Shown in pieces: positions 15,802 to 24,869 of a DNA stretch of 64,000 nucleotides. The notes under the pieces are model-generated. The model worked only from the letters and a program-made list of their open reading frames with translations, did not search any database and was not told where the DNA came from. The stretch's first letter is position 1, and each line of letters begins with the position of its first letter. The DNA lies in NCBI GenBank assembly GCA_031553915.1, contig JAVBKT010000004.1:124001-188000 (forward strand). The letters are read 5' to 3'. The position numbers and the translations under genes are program-made. This stretch comes from HGM13862 sp031553915 (GTDB taxonomy: Bacteria > Bacillota > Dehalobacteriia > UBA4068).

Positions 15802-15977
15802 ATTTATGACACTTTATCGCATCATGTCAATAAACAGCTTATATGTTAAATTATTGCAGTTATACAATTGACATATCTTTCCTTTTCATTATATAATATT
15901 ATCAATAATAACTACGTTTATCATTTATATTTACTTACTGTCAATTACGTAAATACTTTTACATAGGAGGGCTTTTT
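15653..15977. other. Intergenic region upstream of the S-layer gene
   Basis: About 325 bp without a secure gene. The left half contains the doubtful minus-strand frame at 15622-15801; the right half is very AT-rich and contains the S-layer promoter (15868-15897) and an untranslated leader of about 75 nt with AGGAGG at 15965-15970. I see no repeat or RNA motif. Confidence 0.6.
15868..15897 (+). promoter_or_regulatory. Strong consensus sigma-A promoter of the S-layer gene
   Basis: Perfect TTGACA (15868-15873) and TATAAT (15892-15897) with an 18-bp spacer, as expected for an abundant surface protein. Confidence 0.8.
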
Positions 15978-18900
15978 TTGAAAACACAATTGAAGGGTTT
16001 TATATATTTATTGCTAACAGTGCTGCTTTTGGTGGCCTTCTCTGTTGCTGCTCTGGCCGGGGAAGGAGAGGACATTCCATCGCTGGTAGTTACCACTCTT
16101 GACGACGTGGTTGATTCCGCGGACGGCGTAATCTCGCTGCGTGAGGCCATCATCTATGCAGCCAGTGGCACTGCCAGCAAAAACTGGGACAGCAGCGGCG
16201 GTTCGGGTTCTGCGGATGGCTATCAGATTACCTTTGACGACAGCCTGTTTGCCGCAGACGGCACAGCGCAGATCACCCTTACCGAAGAGATCAAAATTAA
16301 TACTGCTACACTCAAGCTGTGGATTGACGCCGGGCAGGATAGTGAAGATGCGGACCGCGAAGTAACCGTCAGCGTTGCAGAACCTGCCTTTATCTATGAT
16401 GAAATAGATGAAGTATGGGAAGCAAATGCGGCAACCGTTTCCACCTACCGCGTATTTAATCTGCCCTACATGACCGAAGCCAATGCGCTGACGCTAAAGC
16501 TCTCCGGCCTTGCCCTTTATGGCGGGGATATCAGCGGCAATGGCAGCACGGGAGCTGGCTCTGGCGGCGTTATTTGCTCCGGAGACAATAATATACTGAC
16601 GCTGAAAAATTGCGGCGTATATGGCGGCAAAGCCTATTTTGGCGGCGGCGCTTATTTTGGTGTTAACAGCGCGCTTACTGTTACTAACAGCATAGTCAGC
16701 GGCAATACGGCCAACTTCCAGGGCGGCGGCATTTACGCTAACAATAATGTCCCGATTACTCTTTCCGGCAGTACGGTCAGCAACAATACGGCTACCTCTA
16801 CCACCATTAACTCTGTTTCCGGCGGCGGTATTTACGGCAATAATAATAACAATATGCTTATTGAGCAGGGCAGCGTAATCAGCGGCAATATTGCCAGATC
16901 TTCCAGCGAGGGGAACAACTGTTCTGTCAGTGGCGGCGGCATTTATGGCAGCGGAACCATTACGGTTCGCGATAGCGAAATCAGCGATAACCAAGCTATC
17001 GGTTCCAATTTCGCGGGCAGTGGTAATAGTATCGCCCAGGGCGGCGGCATTGACTGCAATGGAACCATTAGCATTAGCGGCAGTACGGTTAGTGGCAATA
17101 ATGCCTCAAACGCCCGTACTGCCAATTATGGCGGCGGCATTTACGGCACTGGCGCCATTACTATTAAGGACAGCGTCATTAACAACAACAAGGCTGGAAC
17201 GGGTAGTTTTGGCGGCGGCATTTATGCCAAAGACGAGCTTACCATTCTCAACAGCACGCTCAGCGGTAATTCGGCCGCCTATTCTGGTGGTGCTGTTGTC
17301 TCCTTGAGTAATAAAGATATTACTATTATCAATAGCACCATTGCCGGCAATACTGTTACCTCCTCTTTCGGCTCCTACGTCGGCGGGATTAGCTGCTATG
17401 ATACTTCTGACATGGCGCAGACTATAACTGTGGTCAACAGCATTATCCTCGGTAATTATGCGGGTACGACCGCCAAAGATATCGGGGTGGAACAGCCAGC
17501 AGATAAAATAATACACCTGGCTTACAGCATCTACGGAACCATAACCAGCGGCCTGAATGCTGCTTCGCAAACAGTCTCCAGCTATAGCGGAAGCGGTTAT
17601 ACCATTGCCGATGTATTTGGCGCTAGCTGGGATAGTGTGGACAAGCAGCTGGTAGATGCAGACGAAGCCCCGCTGTTGACGGATGAAGGCCTGTTGCATA
17701 TTTTAGCCAGCGGCCCGGCGGCCAATTTGGGTACGCTTACCGGCCTCAGCGATGGCAACTACTTCTACTATAACTGGGACGATAATGATTTAACCGCTGA
17801 TTCCTGGCTAAGCTTTACTGATTCAGTAAATACCTATACTTTTGATGATGAGGATGCGACCTTTGGCTTGGACGGAACAACTGTTTCTATCCATGCTACT
17901 GCCCAGAACGGATTTGTCCGCACGCTAGACCTTACCGCCTTTCCGGCAGGCGCTTTTGGTGTAGCTTATGCCGGCGGCAGTGTGCCTGATAAAGAAATCA
18001 CCGGCTACACGGCGCTTAGCGATGTTGAGCTGGACACTGACGAGCATTTGACCACGCTGGCTAGTCTGAAAGACTCTGGCAAACTGCCGACCAGCGTGAC
18101 AGTTACGGACGGCACGACCCCGACGTCAGCCACGATCACCAATTGGACAGGAACATATACCGGCGGCACCACCGGCACCTATACCTTGGAAGCAACCTGG
18201 ACCATGCCGACCGGATACGCGGACGCAGTCAGCCCGATCTCGGTGACAGTAGACGTAGTCGTAAACACAGCGCAAACTGAGGATGGTTCTGCGGCTACAG
18301 TCCCCAATGCGCCTAATGTCACCGCCCGCGTGGACGACGGCAGCATCACGGTTAGATGGAGCGCGCCTGATGATGGCGGCAGCCCTATCCTCGGCTATAT
18401 TGTGCAGCTTGGCAGCAATGCCCCGGTTCAGCTGGGCGCAACTACCACCAACTATACCTTTAGTGGATTAAGCAATGGCCGCAGCTATATCATAAGCGTT
18501 ATTGCCGTTAATGATGAAGGCAATAGCGATGCCGGAACCGTACGCGCCACGCCAACTGCGGATGAGGATGAAGAGGAAGGCACAGAAAACCGCATTAACA
18601 CTGATGCCGGCAATCATGGCAAAATCAGGGTTAGCGACCGCAACCCCGACAAAGGAGATAATGTCACCATCACCATTATCCCGGATGACGGTTATCAGCT
18701 GGATGAGCTGACTATTACCGACAGGCGCGGCAGGGAGATCAAATATACCGATAATGGCGATAACACATACACTTTTAAGCATCCCGGCGGCAAGGTGGAT
18801 GTGAAAGCAACCTTTAAAAAAGCATCCCCGGAACCGGCGAAAAACCCGTTTACCGATATCAACGGTCACTGGGCGTATAATAGCATCATCTATATGTACC

Positions 18901-19391
18901 AAAACAACTATATGAACGGCATCAGCGCTACCTTGTTCGCTCCGGAGCTGTCTACCAACCGCTCTATGGTGGTGACCATCCTCTGGCGTTTGGCAGGCGA
19001 GCCTGCTGCCATGGGCAACGGCGGTTTTAATGATGTGGCAGTTGGTCAGTATTATACCCAGGCGGTGGCCTGGGCTGTAGCAAACAATATCGTCACCGGC
19101 TATAATAGCGCCACCTTTGGCACAGATGATAATATTACCCGTGAACAGTTGGTAGCCATTTTGTACCGCTTTGCGCAATATATGGACTATGATGTCAGCG
19201 CCAGCAAATACATCAGCAATTTCCCTGACGCCAAAGATGCCAGCAATTATGCTCAGAATGCGCTGGCCTGGGCCTATGCTAAAGGCTTGATTGGCGGGCG
19301 CACTAATGGTTCGCTAGACCCCGGCGGTAATGCTACCAGAGCGGAAATTGCAGCTATTATCCAGCGGTTTGTGGCAGCCTACGAGAAATAA
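15978..19391 (+). CDS. Cell-surface beta-helix protein with FN3 and C-terminal SLH domains
   Basis: A secreted protein of 1137 residues from a TTG start behind AGGAGG. Order: signal peptide (1-28, cleavage near ALAG); a segment matching the CSLREA pattern (about 35-55, ISLREAI); a right-handed parallel beta-helix of many GGGIYxN/SGNxA repeats (about 180-480); an Ig-like region (about 640-760); one fibronectin type III domain (about 775-860, WSAPDDGGSPI); a short bacterial repeat domain (about 870-945, DKGDNVTITIIPDDGY); and SLH repeats (about 950-1137, FTDINGHWAYNSI) that anchor to secondary cell-wall polymers. It is Asn/Gly/Thr-rich and nearly cysteine-free. It may be an S-layer or adhesion protein; the beta-helix could bind or cleave polysaccharide, but no catalytic motif is evident. 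Confidence 0.88.
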   Translation: MKTQLKGFIYLLLTVLLLVAFSVAALAGEGEDIPSLVVTTLDDVVDSADGVISLREAIIYAASGTASKNWDSSGGSGSADGYQITFDDSLFAADGTAQITLTEEIKINTATLKLWIDAGQDSEDADREVTVSVAEPAFIYDEIDEVWEANAATVSTYRVFNLPYMTEANALTLKLSGLALYGGDISGNGSTGAGSGGVICSGDNNILTLKNCGVYGGKAYFGGGAYFGVNSALTVTNSIVSGNTANFQGGGIYANNNVPITLSGSTVSNNTATSTTINSVSGGGIYGNNNNNMLIEQGSVISGNIARSSSEGNNCSVSGGGIYGSGTITVRDSEISDNQAIGSNFAGSGNSIAQGGGIDCNGTISISGSTVSGNNASNARTANYGGGIYGTGAITIKDSVINNNKAGTGSFGGGIYAKDELTILNSTLSGNSAAYSGGAVVSLSNKDITIINSTIAGNTVTSSFGSYVGGISCYDTSDMAQTITVVNSIILGNYAGTTAKDIGVEQPADKIIHLAYSIYGTITSGLNAASQTVSSYSGSGYTIADVFGASWDSVDKQLVDADEAPLLTDEGLLHILASGPAANLGTLTGLSDGNYFYYNWDDNDLTADSWLSFTDSVNTYTFDDEDATFGLDGTTVSIHATAQNGFVRTLDLTAFPAGAFGVAYAGGSVPDKEITGYTALSDVELDTDEHLTTLASLKDSGKLPTSVTVTDGTTPTSATITNWTGTYTGGTTGTYTLEATWTMPTGYADAVSPISVTVDVVVNTAQTEDGSAATVPNAPNVTARVDDGSITVRWSAPDDGGSPILGYIVQLGSNAPVQLGATTTNYTFSGLSNGRSYIISVIAVNDEGNSDAGTVRATPTADEDEEEGTENRINTDAGNHGKIRVSDRNPDKGDNVTITIIPDDGYQLDELTITDRRGREIKYTDNGDNTYTFKHPGGKVDVKATFKKASPEPAKNPFTDINGHWAYNSIIYMYQNNYMNGISATLFAPELSTNRSMVVTILWRLAGEPAAMGNGGFNDVAVGQYYTQAVAWAVANNIVTGYNSATFGTDDNITREQLVAILYRFAQYMDYDVSASKYISNFPDAKDASNYAQNALAWAYAKGLIGGRTNGSLDPGGNATRAEIAAIIQRFVAAYEK

Positions 19392-19428
19392 ACTCCTGTT
19401 TTAGTAGTGTGAAAGACAGACAAAACAA

Positions 19429-19462
19429 AAAAGCAGGGACGCCATATGGCGTCCCTGCTTTT
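19429..19462. terminator. Perfect palindromic terminator
   Basis: A 15-bp stem around ATAT between 19429 and 19462 with A and T runs on the two sides. It terminates the S-layer gene and can also serve the minus-strand metal ATPase unit. Confidence 0.85.
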
Positions 19463-19531
19463 GCCTAAAGAGGAGAGAGACAGTGAAGATAGGCTTTATC
19501 AAGTTTGCAATGGTAATCCTTTAGCTGTGAT

Positions 19532-19708
19532 CTAAAACCCGGCTACAATAATTTTGATCGTAATACCAATAGTGATTAGCAGGCCAATAGCCAAGAAGAC
19601 ACCGTATATTTTCCGGGAATCCTTATCCGCCCATTCTTTCTTCAAATAGATGCCGCCGCCAATTGCAAGACCAAGCCCAACCAATAAACAGATAATAGTA
19701 AATATCAT
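19532..19708 (-). CDS. Small two-helix membrane protein coupled to the metal ATPase
   Basis: A 58-residue protein with two hydrophobic helices (about 2-22 and 37-57) joined by a charged loop (KKEWADKDSRK). The ATG at 19708 overlaps the ATPase stop codon (ATGA) and uses the GGAGG that lies inside the last ATPase codons, so translation is coupled; a longer reading from 19723 would bury that site. Co-expression with a P-type ATPase suggests a small accessory subunit, like KdpF or other P-type regulatory peptides, but no homology supports this. Function unknown. Confidence 0.75.
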   Translation of the reverse strand: MIFTIICLLVGLGLAIGGGIYLKKEWADKDSRKIYGVFLAIGLLITIGITIKIIVAGF

Positions 19709-21600
19709 TTTTGTTTCCTCCATTTTAATAATAAAGATGAATTTATGATTACAGCTACTGAACCGACATTATGCACCAATGCGCCGACAACCGGGTTCAG
19801 TATGCCTGTAATAGCCAATATAATCGCTGCAAAGTTTAGTATCATCGCAGCGGAAAGATTGATCTTGATAGTGCGCATCACCTTTTTGGATAGCAGCAGC
19901 AAATGCGGAATTTCTTTGATATCATCGCTGACCAGAACAATATCCGCCGCTTCGATAGCTATATCGCTGCCGACCCCGCCCATGGCAATACCTACCTGGG
20001 CGGTTTTTAACGCGGGCGCGTCGTTGATGCCGTCACCCACCATGCAGACAGGTTCTCCGCTTTGCTGATACTGCTTGATTACGGTTAATTTATCCTCCGG
20101 CAGGCAGTTGGCTTTTACGACAGAAATCCCCGCCAAGCCTGCTATATGTTGCGCGGCGTCTGAGGTATCTCCTGTCAGCAGCACAGTAGTCACTCCGGTA
20201 TTATGGATTGCTTTTACTGTGTCTGCTGCATCCGGCCGCAAGGTATCGGATAGGGCAATAAACCCTAAAAGTTTTTGATCGTCCATCACATAAATAACAG
20301 TACAGCCCTCTGATTGTCTTTGCCTAATCAGCGGTGAAGACAGCCCTGGTATGCTGATCTGCCGGTCATTCAGCAAAGCCTGGTTGCCGGCAAAAATTTG
20401 TCTGCCACCAATCACTGCTGATACGCCCCGCCCGGGCAGCAGCAGAAAATCTTCCGGCTGTGCGGGTGTCTTGTTATACGCTTGTTTGAAGTACGAGACA
20501 ATTGCTTTGCCCAGGGGGTGCTCGGAACGCATCTCAGCCGCGGCGGTTATGCTCAGCAGCTCTGTCTCAGTAATTCCCGGCTGGCAGCTGGCAAATTTAG
20601 CCACAGTTAGCTTGCCGTAGGTAAGCGTGCCGGTTTTATCAAAGGCAATTCGTTTTACCTTTGCCAGGCGCTCAAGCGCGTCTCCCTGGCTGACCAGGAT
20701 GCCGAATTTGGTAGCGTTGCCGATCCCGGCCATGATAGCAGTTGGTGTAGCCAGCACCAGCGCGCAAGGGCAAAAGACAACCAGAATAGTCACAGCTCTA
20801 ATGATTTCGCCGCTGGCAAACCAGGTAATTCCGGCTGAGAGCAGGGCAATAACTACGATCCAGGTTGCCCATTTGTCCGCCAACCCGACAATCTTTGCCT
20901 TGCCGGCATCAGAGGATTCTACCAGCCGAATCATTCGCTGCAAGGAGCTGTTTTCGCCAACCTTTTGCGCAATCATATCAAAGGTGCCAAACTGGTTGAC
21001 TGTGCCGCTTTGCACCTCATCTCCCTCAGCTTTGTCAACGGGTAGGGATTCACCGGTCATAATCGATTGGTCGATAGAAGTTTGGCCTTTAGTAATCACG
21101 CCGTCAACCGCAATGGTTTCGCCGGCCAGCACCCGCAGGATATCGCCAATCTGCACTTGTTCGGCAGGGATGATCATTTCCTCACCATTGCGGACAACAC
21201 GTGCTGAGGCGGGAGTTAAATTGATCAGCTTTTCGATTCCGGCACGGGCCTTATTCACCGTGCGTTCTTCCAGATAAGCGCCGATGGTCATAATAAAGGC
21301 TACTTCTCCGGCGGCAAATATTTCGCCGATGATAACCGAGGCGATCAGAGCCAGGGAAACAAGCAGATCCGCCTTGATATCAAAGGCGGTTACGAGACCG
21401 ACAATAGCACCTTTGATAATGGGGATACCGCAGAGCAATATAGCAATCCAGGAAAGGTTAATGGTGATGCTTTCGCTGCCAAACAAACCAATGCGTAACG
21501 GGATGGTGCCAATATCAAAAAAGCCAAGCACAAGAGAAACCAGCGATATCGCCATGAATAGCAGGGTTCTCTTGCTTTCATCTTTTAAGAAAGTTATCAT
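19705..21600 (-). CDS. P1B-type heavy-metal-transporting ATPase
   Basis: A 631-residue membrane ATPase exporting a heavy-metal ion. Seen: TGES actuator loop (182-185), transmembrane metal site CPC (277-279), phosphorylated Asp321 in DKTGT, the SEHPLGKAI His-Pro motif of P1B ATPases, and GDGINDAPAL hinge. There is no N-terminal HMA or His-rich metal-binding domain. The last helix pair reads LVHNVGSVAVIINSS, which matches neither the classical Cu(I) (MSSS) nor the Zn (Asp-Gly) signature, so the ion is uncertain. Control by CsoR-like operators overlapping the promoter favours copper; zinc, cobalt or iron remain possible. It is the first gene of a unit with the 58-residue membrane protein. Confidence 0.9.
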   Translation of the reverse strand: MITFLKDESKRTLLFMAISLVSLVLGFFDIGTIPLRIGLFGSESITINLSWIAILLCGIPIIKGAIVGLVTAFDIKADLLVSLALIASVIIGEIFAAGEVAFIMTIGAYLEERTVNKARAGIEKLINLTPASARVVRNGEEMIIPAEQVQIGDILRVLAGETIAVDGVITKGQTSIDQSIMTGESLPVDKAEGDEVQSGTVNQFGTFDMIAQKVGENSSLQRMIRLVESSDAGKAKIVGLADKWATWIVVIALLSAGITWFASGEIIRAVTILVVFCPCALVLATPTAIMAGIGNATKFGILVSQGDALERLAKVKRIAFDKTGTLTYGKLTVAKFASCQPGITETELLSITAAAEMRSEHPLGKAIVSYFKQAYNKTPAQPEDFLLLPGRGVSAVIGGRQIFAGNQALLNDRQISIPGLSSPLIRQRQSEGCTVIYVMDDQKLLGFIALSDTLRPDAADTVKAIHNTGVTTVLLTGDTSDAAQHIAGLAGISVVKANCLPEDKLTVIKQYQQSGEPVCMVGDGINDAPALKTAQVGIAMGGVGSDIAIEAADIVLVSDDIKEIPHLLLLSKKVMRTIKINLSAAMILNFAAIILAITGILNPVVGALVHNVGSVAVIINSSLLLKWRKQK

Positions 21601-21647
21601 AGGGAACTCCTTTATACTAATAGGGGTATATGTATATGTCGTTTATA

Positions 21648-21676
21648 AGTATACCCTAGGGGGTATATGTTGTCAA
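21648..21676 (-). promoter_or_regulatory. Promoter of the metal ATPase unit with an operator in its spacer
   Basis: On the minus strand a perfect TTGACA (21676-21671), a 17-bp spacer and TATACT (21653-21648). The spacer is almost wholly occupied by the CsoR-type palindrome, so repressor binding would block RNA polymerase. Confidence 0.75.
21650..21667. promoter_or_regulatory. CsoR-type operator in the ATPase promoter
   Basis: The palindrome TATACCC-TA-GGGGGTATA fits the G/C-tract dyad flanked by ATA recognised by CsoR repressors. A weaker related site lies at 21613-21630, near the ATPase start codon. Confidence 0.75.
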
Positions 21677-21741
21677 GAAAAAAGCAACCGAAAATTTCGG
21701 TTGCTTGCTTAATATCTTCGCTAAGAATAGAGCTGCTGTTT

Positions 21742-22017
21742 TTATGTCATGCGTGAAAAATGCTCCACAGCTTTGGCAAAATCGGCAATTGTTTTATTGG
21801 CATCGCCATGCTCAATGCCTTCTCGCACGCAGTGGTTCAAATGCCCCTCCAGGACTATCTGGCCCACCTTATGCAAAGCGCTCTTGACCGCGTTGATTTG
21901 AATCAAAATATCCTCGCAGGGGATATCATTATCGACCATTTTGTCAACGGCTTTTAGTTGTCCCATGATTTTATTCAGCCGTCTGTGCAAATTATCAGAA
22001 TCCATACATTGGCGCAT
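21742..22017 (-). CDS. csoR: CsoR-family metal-responsive repressor
   Basis: A 91-residue all-helical DNA-binding repressor. The CsoR copper ligand set is present: Cys34 in DIPCEDIL on one protomer and the His-x3-Cys pair in LEGHLNHC on the other, together with the RLNKIMGQLKAV basic helix. When copper binds, such repressors release their GC-dyad operators. Operators with the right architecture lie in its own promoter (22031-22048) and in the ATPase promoter (21650-21667), predicting autoregulation and control of the exporter. The start has AGGAGG. It lies immediately upstream of the exporter genes on the same strand, but the ATPase has its own promoter. Confidence 0.9.
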   Translation of the reverse strand: MRQCMDSDNLHRRLNKIMGQLKAVDKMVDNDIPCEDILIQINAVKSALHKVGQIVLEGHLNHCVREGIEHGDANKTIADFAKAVEHFSRMT

Positions 22018-22030
22018 ATCTCTGCCTCCT

Positions 22031-22048
22031 TATACCTCTAGGGGTATG
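22031..22048. promoter_or_regulatory. CsoR-type operator upstream of csoR
   Basis: TATACCTCTAGGGGTATG, a dyad closely matching the one in the ATPase promoter, lies at the predicted transcription start of csoR. Confidence 0.75.
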
Positions 22049-22051
22049 ATT

Positions 22052-22080
22052 AGTATAGCATACGCTTTTTGGCAAGTCAA
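22052..22080 (-). promoter_or_regulatory. Promoter of csoR
   Basis: On the minus strand TTGACT (22080-22075), a 17-bp spacer and TATACT (22057-22052). Confidence 0.7.
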
Positions 22081-22156
22081 TCACAAGGTTAGCAGGGAAG
22101 TAGGCTGTTTAAGAAGCTTGCTTTGCTCATAGTTTGGCTTATGGGCTGCTCATTAT

Positions 22157-22780
22157 TTACAAGAGCTGCAATTCTGCGGCGATCAGCAGGTTGACCTGCA
22201 AAACATTGACAGTTTCCTCGCCAAAGATGCCCAGAAATTTTTTATCTGTGCATGCCAGGATCATGTTTTGCAGCTGGGTTTGAGATAAACCTGTGCTTTC
22301 TGTTAAGGCAGGGATTTGGATTGCCGCGGATTCCGGGCTGATATGCGGATCAAGCCCTGAGCCCGAGGCAGTCAGGAGGTCGGTCGGAATATCCTCCCGG
22401 CTGATTGATGGGTTGGCCTCCAAAAAAGCAGCGATATCAGCTTCCACGCGCTTGGTTAATTTCGGGTTCGATGCCGCATAGTTGTCTGAGCCGGAGCTGA
22501 CGCCGCTATAGCGGCCGCTTTCTTGGTCATCCTCGCTATAGGTATTGTAATTGACCGCGGAAGGACGGCCCTTCATAAACCGCTCATCACTAAAATCCTG
22601 ACCAAGCAGCTCAGAGCCCACAATCCGCCCGTTTACTTCCAGCATGCTGCCATTAGCCTGATGGGAAAATATGGCCTGGCTGATAGCTGTCATCAGCAGG
22701 GGATAAGCTAGGCCGCAGATCAGCATCAACGTAATGGCAAGCATTAGCGGTTTCCTGATATTTTTGATAAAAGTTTTCAT
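22157..22780 (-). CDS. kdpC: Potassium-transporting ATPase subunit KdpC
   Basis: A 207-residue membrane-anchored subunit of the high-affinity K+ pump: one N-terminal transmembrane helix (about 12-33), then the conserved extracytoplasmic domain with GSELLGQDFSDERFMKGRPSA-type and SGSGLDPHISPESA motifs (recognisable over about 50-150). KdpC stabilises the KdpFABC complex. The ATG at 22780 follows GGAGG; the longer frame lacks a site. It is the last gene of kdpABC. No clear terminator hairpin was seen between its end and csoR. Confidence 0.95.
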   Translation of the reverse strand: MKTFIKNIRKPLMLAITLMLICGLAYPLLMTAISQAIFSHQANGSMLEVNGRIVGSELLGQDFSDERFMKGRPSAVNYNTYSEDDQESGRYSGVSSGSDNYAASNPKLTKRVEADIAAFLEANPSISREDIPTDLLTASGSGLDPHISPESAAIQIPALTESTGLSQTQLQNMILACTDKKFLGIFGEETVNVLQVNLLIAAELQLL

Positions 22781-22805
22781 GAGTAAACCTCCATAACAGA
22801 GAAAA

Positions 22806-24857
22806 TCACAGGCCAAGCAATGCCAAGAGCGGAGTGATGGCTAAATCAATTAGCTTGATGCCCACAAACGGCGCGATAATGCCGCCCAGACCGTAGATCA
22901 GCATATTATGCGCTAGCATTTTCTCTGATCGCTGCGGCTTATATTTGATGCCTTTCATCGCCAGCGGAATCAAGCAGGGGATGATAATAGCATTGAAGAT
23001 TAAGGCGGATAAAATGGCGCTGCCGGGTGTGGAAAGCGCCATAATATTCAGCACACTCATCTGCGGGATCGCCACCATAAACATGGCGGGGATGATGGCA
23101 AAATACTTGGCGATATCATTGGCAATGCTAAAGGTGGTCAAAGAGCCGCGGGTGATCAGCAGCTGCTTGCCGATTTCGACAATATCGAGTATTTTGGTCG
23201 GGTCAGAATCAAGATCAACCATATTGGCCGCCTCTTTAGCGGCAATAGTGCCGCTGTTCATGGCGATGCCCACATTTGCCTGAGCCAAGGCAGGAGCATC
23301 ATTGGTGCCGTCTCCGGTCATAGCGATAATTTTGCCTTTGGCCTGTTCAGCCTTGATCACTTCTATTTTGTCTTCCGGCTTACATTCGGCAAGGAAGCTG
23401 TCTACTCCCGCTTCTTCAGCAATGGTGGCGGCTGTCAGCGGATTGTCACCAGTACACATGATGGTCTTAATGCCAATAGCCCGCAGCCGCGCAAACCGCT
23501 CTACCAGCCCTTCTTTAATAGTGTCTTTGAGATAGATCACCCCTAAAATTTGCTCGTTTTTGCACACGACCAAGGGGGTGCCGCCCAGCTTAGAAATGTC
23601 ATTGACCTTGGCCTGCAAATCAGGCGGGATTAAGCCGCCCAGCTCTTGCACGTGTCTCACTATGGCGTCATAAGCGCCCTTGCGGATTATGGCGCCATCA
23701 GGCAAATCAATCCCACTCATCCGTGTTTGCGCGGTAAACTCAATAAACTGCGTTCCTGTCTCAATTTGTTGATGCGTTTGGCTGAGATGCTCGCCCAACT
23801 CAACAATTGATTTGCCTTCCGGAGTAGTATCCTGCAGCGAGCTCAATACAGCATATTTAATCAGCTCAGATTTTGGCGTAGCGCCAGTTGGGACAAACTG
23901 AGCGGCCATACGATTGCCATAGGTAATAGTACCGGTTTTGTCCAAAATCATCGTGTCAACATCGCCGCAGGCCTCCACCGCTTTGCCGGACATGGCAATA
24001 ACATTAAAGCGGGTGACGCGGTCCATACCGGCAATGCCAATAGCGGAAAGCAAGCCGCCGATGGTGGTGGGGATGAGGCAGACGCTGAGCGCGATCAGTG
24101 TAGAGATGGGCAGCAGCACTCCGCTATAAGCGGCAATAGGGTAGAGGGTGATAATCACAATCAGAAAGATAATGGTCAGGCTGATCAAAAGTGTGCCAAG
24201 GGCAATCTCATTGGGTGTTTTCTGGCGGGAAGCGCCTTCAACCAGCGATATCATTTTGTCAATAAAGGATTCGCCGGGGTTGGAGGTGATTGTTATTTTC
24301 AGCCAATCGCTGACAAGAGTGGTGCCGCCGGTTACTGAAGCAAAATCACCGCCGCTCTCTTTCAGCACCGGCGCGGATTCGCCGGTGATAGCTGATTCAT
24401 CCACTGAAGCAATGCCGTCAATAACCTCGCCGTCATTGGGTATAAGCTCTCCTGCTTTGACTAGTACCATATCGCCTTTTTTGAGAGCGCCTGCGTCAAT
24501 AATAGCTTCAGAGCCATCCGCATTAATTAGGTGTGCAGTCATATCTTTTTGTGTTTTCTTTAAGCTCTGCGCTTGGGCCTTGCCGCGGCCCTCTGCTATT
24601 GCCTCGGCAAAATTAGCAAAGAGCAGGGTCATAAACAGCACCGCAGCCACGATGATATTATATGGCCGCAAGCTTGCGCCCTGATCGCCAAACAGCTCCG
24701 GCATAAAGCACAGCAACAAGGTTACGAAAAAGCCGATTTCCACCACGAACATCACCGGTGTTTTGATCATATAGCATGGGTTCAGCTTTTTAAAAGCGCC
24801 GGCAATTGCTGATTTGAGAATATTTTTGCTGATAAATTTAGAAGTTTGTTTGTTCAT
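22806..24857 (-). CDS. kdpB: Potassium-transporting ATPase ATP-binding subunit KdpB
   Basis: A 683-residue P-type ATPase subunit that powers potassium uptake by KdpA. Seen: the TGES actuator loop (158-161), phosphorylation Asp306 in ILDKTGT, the GDGTNDAPAL hinge motif, and the Kdp-specific SVCLIPTTIGGLL membrane segment (about 258-270). The ATG at 24857 is preferred to the upstream GTG because of the GGGG site spacing. It sits between kdpA and kdpC with short gaps. Length and motifs are normal. Confidence 0.97.
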   Translation of the reverse strand: MNKQTSKFISKNILKSAIAGAFKKLNPCYMIKTPVMFVVEIGFFVTLLLCFMPELFGDQGASLRPYNIIVAAVLFMTLLFANFAEAIAEGRGKAQAQSLKKTQKDMTAHLINADGSEAIIDAGALKKGDMVLVKAGELIPNDGEVIDGIASVDESAITGESAPVLKESGGDFASVTGGTTLVSDWLKITITSNPGESFIDKMISLVEGASRQKTPNEIALGTLLISLTIIFLIVIITLYPIAAYSGVLLPISTLIALSVCLIPTTIGGLLSAIGIAGMDRVTRFNVIAMSGKAVEACGDVDTMILDKTGTITYGNRMAAQFVPTGATPKSELIKYAVLSSLQDTTPEGKSIVELGEHLSQTHQQIETGTQFIEFTAQTRMSGIDLPDGAIIRKGAYDAIVRHVQELGGLIPPDLQAKVNDISKLGGTPLVVCKNEQILGVIYLKDTIKEGLVERFARLRAIGIKTIMCTGDNPLTAATIAEEAGVDSFLAECKPEDKIEVIKAEQAKGKIIAMTGDGTNDAPALAQANVGIAMNSGTIAAKEAANMVDLDSDPTKILDIVEIGKQLLITRGSLTTFSIANDIAKYFAIIPAMFMVAIPQMSVLNIMALSTPGSAILSALIFNAIIIPCLIPLAMKGIKYKPQRSEKMLAHNMLIYGLGGIIAPFVGIKLIDLAITPLLALLGL

Positions 24858-24869
24858 AATTAACACCCC

